A DNA stretch of 51,531 nt from Enterococcus florum (GCF_004309355.1 NZ_BJCC01000036.1:1-51531), one strand, 5' to 3'. Positions 24,301 to 32,970 are shown, counted from the stretch's first letter. Numbers and translations: made by a program. Notes: generated by a model from the sequence alone, not told the origin.

Positions 24301-26700
24301 TTAGATGATTCCTTTAAAGAATTTTACGAAGAGTATCTGAACAGAGAGTGGTCATTTGATATTAAAGATGAAAATGATGTTCTCATAAAAAACTTTAGAG
24401 AAAGATATGCGACATTCAACTTTGAAGCTGGAAAAACTTATTATATTGTACCGAAATTACAAAGAGATCACGGAATCAAAGAACCAATACGTTACGTATT
24501 TGATGTTTTTCCAAAAGGAACCCCTCGACCTGAGTCAGAGGCAACCATTGTTCCTGTAGAAAAATTAGATCACTATTCTTCAGATCGAATTACAGATATC
24601 GAGAAAGGGGATGGATTATACAAAATCAATCCCGTAGTTTACCCGAGTAACGCTAGTAATAAGCAGTACACGTTCAAAAGTTCAAACAAAAAAATTCTTG
24701 ATTTGACAGATGATCCACATTTTACAAAAAAATATGAAGCAAAAGAATCTGGAGATGTAGAACTACTTGCTCGGTCAGAAGATAATGACAAAGACTATCG
24801 AATGACAACATTCCGCGTAGATGATCATGGAAAGAATATTGCAACAGCAACAACAATGAATAGTGCGGAAAGTCAAAACGGTGTTTTCTACAGCGTGAAG
24901 GATGTTGATTACTTCAAATTCAATCCAGCAGAAACTGGGGAATATACAGTTGATGGCGTCATCATTGATCAAGCGCAAGAATACTATTTGAATAGAGAAT
25001 GGGAGTATCTTATCAAAGATGAAAATGACGTTCTTATCACTACTTTAAAGGGAAGATATTCAACATTTAACTTTGAAGCAGGAAAAACGTACTATATTGT
25101 ACCTAAATTAATCAGAGATTTAGGTATCAAGGTTCCAATGAAGTATGTATTTGATATTTTTCCAAAAGGAACAGAACGACCAAAATCTGACTATGAGTAT
25201 GTGCCCGTAGAAAAAATTGAACGATATTACCCTTATTATTCGAATAATATTGAAAAAGGTGGAGGATTCTCGGTCATCTCATATAAATTCACCCCTGCTA
25301 ATGTGAGTAATACTCGGGTCACTTATTCATCGTCAAATAAAAAAATACTAGATTTTTCTGATGATCCAACTTTTGCAAAAAGTCATTTGGCGACAGAGTC
25401 AGGTGAAGTAGATTTGTTCATTCATTCTGATGACAACGGTGAAGCATACAACATTGCAACATTTTGGGTAGATGATCATGGAAACAAACCTACGACAACT
25501 AGTGTAGTTGAGAGTGGCATTACCCAAAATGGAATATTTTATGACGTAAACGATTTAGATTATTTCAAGTTTAGTCCTACGAAGAGCCAAAGCTATACGC
25601 TAGATGGAAACATCACAGATGGACAATACAGAGAAAATCTAAATAGAGGATGGCAGTTTTTAATTAAGGATGAAAATGATGTTCTTCTCACTACACTTAG
25701 AGGAAGAGACTCTGAATTTACTTTTGAAGCAGGAAAAAATTATTACGTCATTCCAAAATTGAGTAGTTTCTTAGGGATAAAAGATAGACAGTCTTACACC
25801 TTAGACATCTATCCAAAAGGTGAACCAAAACCAATTCCTATCACCGAAATCAAATTAGACCAAATAAGCCTAGAGATGGACGAAGGAACAAAACAAACAC
25901 TGCAAGCGACCATCACACCAGACGATACGACGAACAGTAAAGATATCGAATGGAGCAGTAGTGATGATTCTATCGCCACCGTAAACAACGGCGAAATCAC
26001 AGGAGTCAAAGAAGGCAAAGTCACGATCACTGCCAAAACAAGTAATGGTAAAACTGCAACTTGTGAAGTGACAGTGAATAAAGTTGTTATTCCTGTGGAA
26101 CGAATTGAGCTGTATATGTATACAACTGACTTAGTCAAATCAGGAGAATTTCGACAAGTCGAGGCGATTATCCATCCGGAAAATGCGACAAATCAAGAAG
26201 TTGAGTGGAGCATCGCTGATGAAACGATTGCTACTATTTCTGATAAATCGCCAGGACTCAAAAAAAATGTTTCTCCATTGAAACTAGGATCAACTACTGT
26301 TACAGCGAAAATTGGAGATGTTTCATCAAAAATTACTGTTAATGTCGTTGAAGATGCGGAATATCTCAATATTGATCAAATACTCGAACCAGGAGAAGTT
26401 TACGAAACAGAATTAGAGTTCCCAAATGTAGATGGAAAAGAAGTTCGGTTTTATGGACAAGGATATATCTGGATTCCTAACGCGCATGTGGATATCTATG
26501 ATAGCAAAAAGGTGCATTATAACAAAGATTATTCTCATTGTGTGTTTGGCATAGGGAGTCAGTCGAAAGCTGGAGAAAAAGTGAAGATACGAATTGTTAA
26601 TAAAGACCGCTATCGAAGTGGACAAATTAAGATGAAAATCAGAGCCTATCCATTCACATGGCAGCCGCATCCAACTTTCGTACCACAGATACCACAGTAG
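21313..26700 (+). CDS. Secreted trypsin-like serine protease with repeat domains
   Basis: A 1795-residue exported protein. It has a signal peptide (about 1-25), then a V8/glutamyl-endopeptidase-like protease domain (about 35-255) with the triad His89 (T-C-G-H-A), Asp139 (M-P-D-I-A-A) and Ser207 (Q-G-N-S-G-C-P). A Big2 Ig-like domain is followed by five copies of a roughly 215-residue unit, with further Big2 domains after the first and last. Each unit contains D-D-H-G, D-Y-F-K-F and F-E-A-G-K-T-Y-Y, resembling pre-peptidase C-terminal domains. A beta-rich end has no LPXTG. ATG 21313 gives AGGAGG six bases of spacing; ATG 21307 abuts the site. It may mature fibre proteins or attack host proteins. 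How it stays at the surface is unclear. Confidence 0.87.
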   Translation: MKKKMLFGLLVTTVLSVGFTHRVHAEESQLNITPRIIIGDDNREQVPNEQLDQEPYRWTVFLDITYADGTRYYASGAMISKDTVLTCGHALFKSNLNWATDVKVHAGYDGGNNKYYARSTEILGISSWTRGADMDYMPDIAAIKLDRNLGEQTGWFPIQKDVLLQDEITVTGFPGTKNKTMWTDNGVVTKQYRHGIGYNADSDQGNSGCPVYNQNNELVAIHSGALKSTSLGDHNTGTGFTDEVKKVVDYWVTGQADVPVTSVSLSDQQITLEKGSTYQLRETVLPTNAFYKEGKWKSSNTSIATVDYQGRVTAKNKGKATITFATDDQKKEASCEVIVNAVGHVPVEDVQFSYSDEVENEEKGNIFSTRSPTFVPSNATNKEIYYTSSDKDILDMDLKDPYSPRYRKAGTVDIYCHSRDNGKQYKVKTVKVDDHGEDIAWATPIESGITQNGYFYKQSDVDYFKFIPKETKEYTIDGEAFDGKESAELNKYWEFMIWDEKGKHIFTSHNRNFSYSFEAGKTYYLLPRLLKYAHIKDEDYKTNYIFNVFPKGAPTPKPITEIKLSRKKLEIALNEKDSLQVEVTPEDTTYSKNIEWSSSDESVATVNNGEVTGIKEGTAKITAKAMNGITAVCEVKVKKVVIPLEDMTFPYSEKILDVEKGYDFPRYAPTFIPRNATNQEYYYTSSNKKVLDLTDDPLMHKKHKIENLGETEVYCYSESNEKTYKVTTYRVDDHGSSPETATSIASGVSQKAYFYGKNDVDCFKFIPLKTGEYTLDAAVLGEHKDKFNQEWEIVIKDDENNVLSSLRDRYSSCTFEVGKTYYITPKIRRDIGVGWQINYIFDIFPKGSERPKSEAEIVPVERIDRDPYSNLVLNFEKETTVSKPIPHFVPTNASNKQHYYTSSNPDILDLRSDPKFYSNQKLTKSGEADVYCHSEDNGQAYKLATYRVDDHGSKPETATVFKEGISHKGVFYNVKDIDYFKFTPSKSGEYTIDGAVLDDSFKEFYEEYLNREWSFDIKDENDVLIKNFRERYATFNFEAGKTYYIVPKLQRDHGIKEPIRYVFDVFPKGTPRPESEATIVPVEKLDHYSSDRITDIEKGDGLYKINPVVYPSNASNKQYTFKSSNKKILDLTDDPHFTKKYEAKESGDVELLARSEDNDKDYRMTTFRVDDHGKNIATATTMNSAESQNGVFYSVKDVDYFKFNPAETGEYTVDGVIIDQAQEYYLNREWEYLIKDENDVLITTLKGRYSTFNFEAGKTYYIVPKLIRDLGIKVPMKYVFDIFPKGTERPKSDYEYVPVEKIERYYPYYSNNIEKGGGFSVISYKFTPANVSNTRVTYSSSNKKILDFSDDPTFAKSHLATESGEVDLFIHSDDNGEAYNIATFWVDDHGNKPTTTSVVESGITQNGIFYDVNDLDYFKFSPTKSQSYTLDGNITDGQYRENLNRGWQFLIKDENDVLLTTLRGRDSEFTFEAGKNYYVIPKLSSFLGIKDRQSYTLDIYPKGEPKPIPITEIKLDQISLEMDEGTKQTLQATITPDDTTNSKDIEWSSSDDSIATVNNGEITGVKEGKVTITAKTSNGKTATCEVTVNKVVIPVERIELYMYTTDLVKSGEFRQVEAIIHPENATNQEVEWSIADETIATISDKSPGLKKNVSPLKLGSTTVTAKIGDVSSKITVNVVEDAEYLNIDQILEPGEVYETELEFPNVDGKEVRFYGQGYIWIPNAHVDIYDSKKVHYNKDYSHCVFGIGSQSKAGEKVKIRIVNKDRYRSGQIKMKIRAYPFTWQPHPTFVPQIPQ
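22344..25822 (+). repeat. Five tandem coding repeats in the protease gene
   Basis: Units begin near 22344, 23239, 23884, 24549 and 25201, each about 650 bp. The first is separated from the second by a Big2 domain. All encode V-P-V-E near the start and F-P-K-G near the end. Units 3 to 5 are the closest to one another, which suggests recent duplication. Confidence 0.8.
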
Positions 26701-26782
26701 GAATAGAATCCCCACCCCAACCACCTTCCTCCCTCTTTCCAATCCGGTTGGGCATGGGGCGATCAACAGCATCATCCATACT

Positions 26783-26811
26783 GAGTGAGCAGCTCCCGAG
26801 GCTGCTCACTC
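26783..26811 (+). terminator. Perfect 11-bp hairpin after the protease gene
   Basis: GAGTGAGCAGC / GCTGCTCACTC with a 7-base loop, 82 bases after the stop. The following sequence is A-rich, not T-rich. It is strong as a hairpin but atypical as a terminator; it could protect or process mRNA. Confidence 0.55.
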
Positions 26812-26850
26812 CATAATAAAAAAATCAGTAACGGTAAAACACGCTCCCCC

Positions 26851-26910
26851 CTCATTAATATAGATGAGATCATCACCATGGACAGTAATGGTTTGATCGC
26901 TATTAATGAG
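26851..26910 (+). promoter_or_regulatory. Leader hairpin upstream of the beta-helix protein gene
   Basis: CTCATTAATA (26851-26860) pairs with TATTAATGAG (26901-26910). Inside, GATCA and ACCAT pair with ATGGT and TGATC. The result is a roughly 60-base compound hairpin ending 54 bases before the start codon. It resembles no riboswitch I know. Some control of translation or stability is possible. Confidence 0.45.
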
Positions 26911-26964
26911 AAAATCAGCGAACGATATAGAACGAATAGACACGAAGCAAAGGAGAAAAAAGCG

Positions 26965-29900
26965 ATGAAAAAGCGAAACCATCCCAACGTAACGAAAGCC
27001 CTTATTCTACTCCTCATCCTACCGATGATCGTCTTCGCGAACCAGACCGTGCCAAGGGTAGGCGCGGAGGAGACAGAGAAGACGGAACAGACGACGGAAG
27101 AAACGAAGAAAGCAAAAGAATCGACGGAGGAATCCACGAAGAAGTCGAAGGAGAAAGACGAAACAAAAGAGAGTGTGACAGAAGAAAGTACCTTCATCGG
27201 ACCGAGAGAAGCGGGCGAAGTGGAAGAAGAAATAAAACTAAAAGAAGGCGAACGTTTCACTGTTCCAAATGAAGAAGGAATAGAACGACGATCAGAAAAA
27301 GTGCAAGCACAACAGAGCAAGAAAAAACAAGCACGAGCACCCCAATCTTTTTCGGGAGACTTGATCGAGCATCATATTTTCGACCTAGCAGACCATAAAG
27401 CAACTTATGGAGCAGCAATCGCTCAGGCAAATGATGACTACAATACGGTGCATGGGTTTAATCCGTTGGTGAATGTGCAAGAAGTGACCACATATGCTCA
27501 GTTTTTAGCGGCATATCAGACCGAAGCTGTCACAAAAATTATCATGAAAAATGATATTATTTCTCCTGCTAATGTTGGGACGATCTATAAGAGAGAATCT
27601 TCGATTGAGATTGATGGCCAAGGTCACACACTTGAATTGAATCGTGGAAACCTTGGAATTGCAGATGCTGATCCGATAAATAAAGCTGTATTTCACATAC
27701 ATGATGTCGTTTGTTCACAAAATGCGAGATCTAATAATGATTACTCTAGTGGTTACCAAGCGTTTATAAATAGCGATGGGTATAATGAGACGAATGTGGC
27801 TAGTTCAACCGTAACTCAGAATTGGTATTTCAGAATAGGAAATGTGTCTACCGCTATGCTTGGTCCCGCAAATCAGAATTGTCATATACCGGGTGGTTTT
27901 GGAGCATTGGATCAAGCGGAAGTTACGTTTTATGGATTCAATAAAATTCATACAGGAAAAACAATTTTTTCGTGTGGAAGTGTAGTAGTCGAAGAGAATA
28001 CTGTTTTAAGAACGGGCATCTACTCAACAATTGGATTTGCAAGCGCGCCAGCAAATCGCATTCGCTATGTTCCTCATTTTTGGTACAAGACGATTGATGG
28101 AGAATCTACAGGGAAGAGTAGAGAATTTACGCAACAAAAAAATAGTTACGTTTATTTTGCGGCTGGATACGTGTCTTTAACGGGTGGACAACCGTACAGA
28201 TACAGTCTTACGATTCATGATGAGTTTTCAAAAATAACTGTTGATGATGGTGCTTGGTTTAATGTAGGAACGAACTATGCATTCTATATGGATACGGCAA
28301 CATTGAAATATACGCCTAAAGAGCAAGAAAAACGGTTTGAAGCAAAAGAAAATGCGAAAGTGAACATACTATCTTATTTGGGTATGACAGGATTACCTGC
28401 AATTGTGTCAAAAGATGCCGCAAAAAATAGAAAATATACACTAGATATTGATATGAATAAACCAGAGTACGCGCTATTTTTTGGATTTCGTTCACAATCT
28501 GTTTACTTCGAAAATTATCAAAATTTATTCGTCCTAAATGCACCGAAAATTTTTGAGCTCGGACAAGAACCTTTTGCGAGAATAACTAGCTTAAATGATG
28601 GGAAACTTCAAGTGCTTAATTCGGATATCAACTTTTATCGATCTACTGGGGGCTTAGGATCTACTTTTGATTATGGAGCACAGGATATAGCTGAGCTTAC
28701 TGTAAGAGGGAGTGAGTGGAACCCATCAAATGTGACGAATATCACGTCTTCTGACCTAGGGCTTCAAACAAGACTCAATGCTTTTACACCAGTTTTGAGG
28801 GCTCGTCTTAACAACATAGGTCAAAAACCTATGGTGAAAATGAATTATATCACGGATGCTCAGTATACCTATGATGCGCGAGTAGTGACAGGGACGACAG
28901 TAACAGGGAAATTTGATGATTATGGAATGCCTATCTTCACTGAAACTCCGGCTAATGCTTCTCAGGTTCGGGCGGAATTCACAGATACACGTACCAATGT
29001 TCGAGGACCGATCACCTTGACAGGTGGAGGGATCGCATCTTATACCGATACACAATTCCAAATTGCAGGCAAAGAAGTAGAAGCGAGAGCCCAAATGATT
29101 GCAAATAGTTTCTGGTCTGACACAGAAAAAACGACAGTATTAGATGTCACCCCACCAGAACCGATCAAGGTCACTGGGAACAAGATTTCCGATGAAGATA
29201 CAAATTTGAGCGCAACGGTGGAACCGAATGCAAAAGTGTTTATCTCGGTGAATGATGGCACGCCTGTTGCAGCAGGGACAGCCAATGGGGCAGGCGCATG
29301 GAGCTATACCATTCCGGGTGGTGGTTATAACGTGGGTGATAAGATTCAGATTTTCTTGGAGGATACGACTGCACCATTGCCAGGGAACTTTAGCCAAACT
29401 GGGTTGGAACATACACGTACCACCGATGGTAACCGCAATCCAAAAGATGGCGATGTGACGTATAGAGATGCGACGTTCAAACAAGCAACCATCTATCATG
29501 TGAAAAAAGCAAACGAAGTATTGACCTTCCACATCCGTCAAATGGCTGTCACACCAGACGCACCGATCAAAGAGATCGTGACGCCGAAGAATGGCTATGT
29601 AACCTTGAAGAATACGAATGATGTGACCTTTGATATACAAGTGAAGAGTGGCGTAGAAAGTACTGGAACACCAGGTGATTCACAAGAAGCACCATTTAAA
29701 GACGTTAGTTTATTGATCCCTGATCCAGATACGAACAAGTTCTTGGATTTGAGTACCGTGATTCCATCGAACTATGAATATGCTGGCTATGCGGTGACAG
29801 ATACTAATGTGAATCACCAATTCGCCTCGGCAAGTACCGGGAATTATCAGTACGACTTCTCCGCCGGCGTCTACGAAAAATGGATCACCATCTTCATCAA

Positions 29901-29979
29901 GCCCAACCGTGGGGCGAATGACACGGTGGGGCTGTACCATTGGGATTATGAACTAAATAAGTTTGGCCAGATTAAATAG
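26965..29979 (+). CDS. Large secreted surface protein, pectate-lyase-like fold
   Basis: A 1004-residue exported protein. It has a signal peptide (about 1-35) and a Glu/Lys/Thr low-complexity stretch to about residue 125. A long region (about 150-650) has the pattern of pectate-lyase-like adhesive domains of enterococcal surface proteins (T-Y-A-Q-F-L-A-A-Y, K-I-I-M-K-N-D-I, I-D-G-Q-G-H-T-L). A Big-type Ig domain (about 730-810) and a final beta-rich domain follow. No LPXTG or WxL motif is visible. ATG 26965 is chosen for its AAAGGAG site and because the signal peptide begins there; the frame stays open upstream. It is likely an adhesin or matrix protein. Attachment to the cell is unexplained. 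Confidence 0.8.
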   Translation: MKKRNHPNVTKALILLLILPMIVFANQTVPRVGAEETEKTEQTTEETKKAKESTEESTKKSKEKDETKESVTEESTFIGPREAGEVEEEIKLKEGERFTVPNEEGIERRSEKVQAQQSKKKQARAPQSFSGDLIEHHIFDLADHKATYGAAIAQANDDYNTVHGFNPLVNVQEVTTYAQFLAAYQTEAVTKIIMKNDIISPANVGTIYKRESSIEIDGQGHTLELNRGNLGIADADPINKAVFHIHDVVCSQNARSNNDYSSGYQAFINSDGYNETNVASSTVTQNWYFRIGNVSTAMLGPANQNCHIPGGFGALDQAEVTFYGFNKIHTGKTIFSCGSVVVEENTVLRTGIYSTIGFASAPANRIRYVPHFWYKTIDGESTGKSREFTQQKNSYVYFAAGYVSLTGGQPYRYSLTIHDEFSKITVDDGAWFNVGTNYAFYMDTATLKYTPKEQEKRFEAKENAKVNILSYLGMTGLPAIVSKDAAKNRKYTLDIDMNKPEYALFFGFRSQSVYFENYQNLFVLNAPKIFELGQEPFARITSLNDGKLQVLNSDINFYRSTGGLGSTFDYGAQDIAELTVRGSEWNPSNVTNITSSDLGLQTRLNAFTPVLRARLNNIGQKPMVKMNYITDAQYTYDARVVTGTTVTGKFDDYGMPIFTETPANASQVRAEFTDTRTNVRGPITLTGGGIASYTDTQFQIAGKEVEARAQMIANSFWSDTEKTTVLDVTPPEPIKVTGNKISDEDTNLSATVEPNAKVFISVNDGTPVAAGTANGAGAWSYTIPGGGYNVGDKIQIFLEDTTAPLPGNFSQTGLEHTRTTDGNRNPKDGDVTYRDATFKQATIYHVKKANEVLTFHIRQMAVTPDAPIKEIVTPKNGYVTLKNTNDVTFDIQVKSGVESTGTPGDSQEAPFKDVSLLIPDPDTNKFLDLSTVIPSNYEYAGYAVTDTNVNHQFASASTGNYQYDFSAGVYEKWITIFIKPNRGANDTVGLYHWDYELNKFGQIK

Positions 29980-29995
29980 AAGGAATTTTTACGAG

Positions 29996-30211
29996 ATGTT
30001 GAATATAGGGATCGCGATAGGCATTGCCTTGGTTTTACTGACCCACAGCTACTTGCTTTTGACGATCAGTCAGAAGAATGCGGAGCTGGAGCAGAAGGTG
30101 CACAAGCTGGCTCGGCGTTTGGAGCCGAAGCGGCCAGCACCAAGACCTCGACCGGCTGGAAAGTCGGCGGGACAAGAGAGAGAACGAACGAGCAGGGGAA
30201 GAAAGCCATGA
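29996..30211 (+). CDS. Small membrane protein with basic tail
   Basis: A 71-residue protein: one membrane helix (about 3-23), a short coiled coil, and a Pro/Arg/Lys-rich cytosolic tail. ATG 29996 follows AAGGAA. It begins 16 bases after the surface protein gene, and its stop overlaps the next start by ATGA. Its coupling to the degenerate recombinase-like gene suggests the two work together in the membrane. Family unknown. Confidence 0.65.
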   Translation: MLNIGIAIGIALVLLTHSYLLLTISQKNAELEQKVHKLARRLEPKRPAPRPRPAGKSAGQERERTSRGRKP

Positions 30212-30903
30212 GATTAGGATATGTATACGGGCCGCACGCGCAGAGACAACAGGAAAAAATCGAATATAGCGGGATCGATGAATGGTTTGTGGATCAGACT
30301 GGCGGGCTTTTGGCGCCTGCCAGTGAGTTCACAGCATTGTTGGCCTATGGTCAGCCAGGAGATATGGTGGTAGTAGCTTCGTTAGAGGTACTGTCACGGG
30401 ATTACCAGCTGTTGCTGCGGGTCGTGGATCAATTAGAGGAGCGGGGGATGGAGCTGGACGTGGTGACTCTTCCGCTTCTTTCGTTGCCGCAGTGGCGGGA
30501 GGTCTTCCAATGGTCGGCACACAATGAGCGGATGCTGTACCCTCGTTTGATCCAGTTGAGTCGGGAGAAGCCGACGGACAAGAGGCGGTATTCGCTCTTT
30601 AGCAAGGACCCAGAGGCAAAGGGATTGTACCGTGAGATCCTGCGGCTATTGCTGGAGAAGCAGTCGGTACGTCAGATCGCCTATGAAAAAAGAGTGCCAA
30701 TCGAAACGGTCTATCGGATCAAGCAGGAGCTGGGGAAGGTGCAGCTGGCATTGACGATGCTGGCGTGCTTCTTCTTAGCGATCTTCAGCATCAAGATCGT
30801 GGAGCTGTACTTCGATCATCTGCTGCTGCAAGTATTGATCTGTCTGGTGCTGACAGGTGTGATCCTGTGGAATGTGCTGTCGGATAGCCAGCAGGAAGGA
30901 TAG
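30208..30903 (+). CDS. Membrane-anchored, catalytically dead serine-recombinase-like protein
   Basis: A 231-residue protein. Residues 1-90 follow the resolvase N-terminal fold: M-R-L-G-Y-V, then D-E-W-F-V-D-Q-T-G-G, L-L-A-Y-G-Q-P-G-D-M-V-V-V-A-S-L and V-V-D-Q-L-E-E-R-G. The YARVS motif with catalytic Ser is replaced by YVYGPH, and the D-R-L-G-R motif by E-V-L-S-R, so strand cleavage should be impossible. A resolvase-like helix-turn-helix follows (Q-I-A-Y-E-K-R-V-P-I-E-T-V-Y-R-I-K, about 157-175). Two membrane helices (about 182-202 and 206-225) end the protein. A membrane-bound DNA-binding regulator is the best reading. I know of no characterised protein of this architecture. Confidence 0.75.
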   Translation: MRLGYVYGPHAQRQQEKIEYSGIDEWFVDQTGGLLAPASEFTALLAYGQPGDMVVVASLEVLSRDYQLLLRVVDQLEERGMELDVVTLPLLSLPQWREVFQWSAHNERMLYPRLIQLSREKPTDKRRYSLFSKDPEAKGLYREILRLLLEKQSVRQIAYEKRVPIETVYRIKQELGKVQLALTMLACFFLAIFSIKIVELYFDHLLLQVLICLVLTGVILWNVLSDSQQEG

Positions 30904-30980
30904 GGAACTCGAGGACGATTGGCTTTTTGCAGGAGCTTCATAGAAACATACGGGATAAAAAATGAAGGAGCTGGGGTTGG

Positions 30981-31736
30981 ATGAGCAGTATCTTATTTTT
31001 GACGAAAAATGTATTGGGAGAACAGGAGTGGCAAGAGCGGCTTTATCGACTGAATCAGGAGGTGTTTTTTTCCTCCAACTTAGTACATAAGATCTTATTC
31101 GAGGAGGACGATCTGTCCATTTTGAAGTGCTTTTCCATCGTGATCCTCAGCCATACGATCACCAATGACGAGGCGCAGCGGCTGGTGGCAGCCCTGAAGA
31201 ACAAACGAGTGGCTGTACTTCGGGTGTGTGACAGTGAAGGATCAGAAGGGGAGCTGCGGCGCTACCAGACGAAGGGCTATAAAGGCATTCTGTGTTTGAA
31301 AGGCACACTGTCGGAGCTGCGGGAACGACTGTCGCAGCTGAATCTGGAGCAGCAGCAGACCAAGGTCATTCACTTTCAGACGCGGGAGAAGCAGCGGACG
31401 CAGGAGATCGACTACCACCTGAGATTTGAAAAGGGATTGTCCATACTGAGCCCAATGGAACGTCAGCTGCTGAAGGTGCTGCTGAAGCAGGGGCAAAAGA
31501 CAACGACCAGAGAGGCGCTGTGCCAGCTGCTATGGTCAGAGTGCAGCTCGAAAAATTCGCAGCTGGCTTCCTTGTCCAATATGGTGAGCAACATCCGTAC
31601 GAAGTTTTTAAGAGCAGGTATCTTGGAGACGATGGTCAACACGGACTGGGGAGCAGGCTACAGCTTGTCTGAGGACTTTTACAAGGAGTACCAAAACAAT
31701 GAAAAGCTGCAGCGGCTGATTGCACTGCATGCATGA
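30981..31736 (+). CDS. OmpR-type regulator with degenerate receiver (1)
   Basis: A 251-residue transcription regulator. Residues 1-115 have a receiver-like alpha/beta pattern, but the acidic pocket is replaced by T-K-N and the phospho-Asp position by L-S-H. Phosphorylation by a kinase is therefore not expected. Residues about 145-235 form a winged helix of the OmpR/PhoB type (L-S-P-M-E-R-Q-L-L-K-V-L-L, then T-D-W-G-A-G-Y-S-L). AAGGAG precedes the ATG. A paralogue of almost equal length lies at 36128-36880. The two bracket the FtsEX/P60 genes and probably control this locus, by ligand or protein contact rather than a phosphorelay. Confidence 0.83.
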   Translation: MSSILFLTKNVLGEQEWQERLYRLNQEVFFSSNLVHKILFEEDDLSILKCFSIVILSHTITNDEAQRLVAALKNKRVAVLRVCDSEGSEGELRRYQTKGYKGILCLKGTLSELRERLSQLNLEQQQTKVIHFQTREKQRTQEIDYHLRFEKGLSILSPMERQLLKVLLKQGQKTTTREALCQLLWSECSSKNSQLASLSNMVSNIRTKFLRAGILETMVNTDWGAGYSLSEDFYKEYQNNEKLQRLIALHA

Positions 31737-31782
31737 TGGAGTAAATGAGACTGGAAATAACTAGGAAATACGAGGGAACGGT

Positions 31783-32880
31783 ATGCAAAGAATCGAACAT
31801 AGGATAAAGAAGATTGCTGCTTATGGCATGGTCAGTCTGTTCGCAAGCCAGCTCGTAGGAGGCTGGCTTGTCTTGTCAGCAGATCCGGTTTTTGCGGACC
31901 CGCAGGAGGAGACACAAGGGACGATCGATGACCTGCAGGCACGACTGATGCAGCTCAACGATGCGATCGCCAATGCGCAAGTGAAGAAGGATGAACTGGA
32001 GACGAAGCTGGCGGAGTTAGACAAGGAAAAAGCGGTGCAGGAGTCAGAACTGGCTGAGTTAACAGAAAAACAGGAGAAGCTGAAAAAAGAGATCGCCGCT
32101 CGCGTGCGGGCGATCCAGCTGCAGGAGAACAGCGTGCGTTTTTCCCTGCTGCATCTGGTGGAATGGGCCAAGAGTTGGCAGACGGATCAAGCCGTCGGAG
32201 CCATCAAAAAGAGTGACGAGGACCATCTGCAGGTTTACGTCGATCTGGTCGCGAAGATCAAGGAAAAAAAAGCAGCTTGTGAGCAAAAACAGACGGAGCT
32301 GCAGACGACACGTCAGGAATTGGACGACGTTCTGAAAACACAAGCAGAGAGCAAGGCGGCCTTGGAGCAGGAGTTGACCGACAATCAGGCGCTATTGACC
32401 CTGCAGCAGGAGGAACAGCGGCAGCAGGAGTTGGCTCACCAACAGGCCCAAGAGGAGCTGCTGGAGGAGATCGTGCAGGAGGTGCGGACAGTGACGGTCT
32501 TGACCTCAGAGGAAGAAGTATCAGACAAAGCTCAGGCGATCATCCAGTCAGCGAAGAATTACCTTGGCGTGCCTTATGTCTGGGGCGGGACTTCGCCAGC
32601 GGGCTTTGACTGCAGCGGACTGGTTCAATGGGTCTATGCAGAGAACGGGGTTTCTTTGCCGCGGGTCAGTCAGGCTCAGCAAGGGGCCGCAGAGTCGATC
32701 CCGATCAGTGAGCTGCGTCCAGGTGATTTGGTCTTTTGGGGGAATCCGGCGCATCATGTCGGCATCTACATCGGCAGCGGCTACTATATTCATGCGCCAC
32801 AGCCTGGCGAAGTCGTGAAGGTGACCCACAGCAGCTATTACCCTTTCAGCAGTGCAGGTCGAGTGCTTCGCTCGGAATGA
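31783..32880 (+). CDS. Coiled-coil NlpC/P60 peptidoglycan hydrolase (PcsB/CwlO-like)
   Basis: A 365-residue exported endopeptidase: signal peptide (about 1-38), long antiparallel coiled coil (about 45-235), and NlpC/P60 domain (about 248-365). The catalytic Cys277 lies in F-D-C-S-G-L, with His325 (H-H-V-G-I-Y-I-G) and His337. This is the architecture of CwlO of Bacillus and resembles PcsB of streptococci. There an FtsEX transporter opens the coiled coil and so controls cell-wall cutting. FtsX and FtsE genes follow directly. It would cut stem-peptide bonds and make room in the wall. Confidence 0.9.
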   Translation: MQRIEHRIKKIAAYGMVSLFASQLVGGWLVLSADPVFADPQEETQGTIDDLQARLMQLNDAIANAQVKKDELETKLAELDKEKAVQESELAELTEKQEKLKKEIAARVRAIQLQENSVRFSLLHLVEWAKSWQTDQAVGAIKKSDEDHLQVYVDLVAKIKEKKAACEQKQTELQTTRQELDDVLKTQAESKAALEQELTDNQALLTLQQEEQRQQELAHQQAQEELLEEIVQEVRTVTVLTSEEEVSDKAQAIIQSAKNYLGVPYVWGGTSPAGFDCSGLVQWVYAENGVSLPRVSQAQQGAAESIPISELRPGDLVFWGNPAHHVGIYIGSGYYIHAPQPGEVVKVTHSSYYPFSSAGRVLRSE

Positions 32881-32970
32881 GCCATGCTGCGGAAAAGAAG
32901 AGGTATGTGATTAAGAAAAAGCGACAGAGTGAAGCAGGAATCAATCGAAACAACGTAGGAGGACGACAGG

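Noticed and set aside
26785-26964. A start for the beta-helix protein at GTG 26785
   Set aside because: That codon lies inside a perfect hairpin with no ribosome site, and the signal peptide with AAAGGAG starts at 26965.
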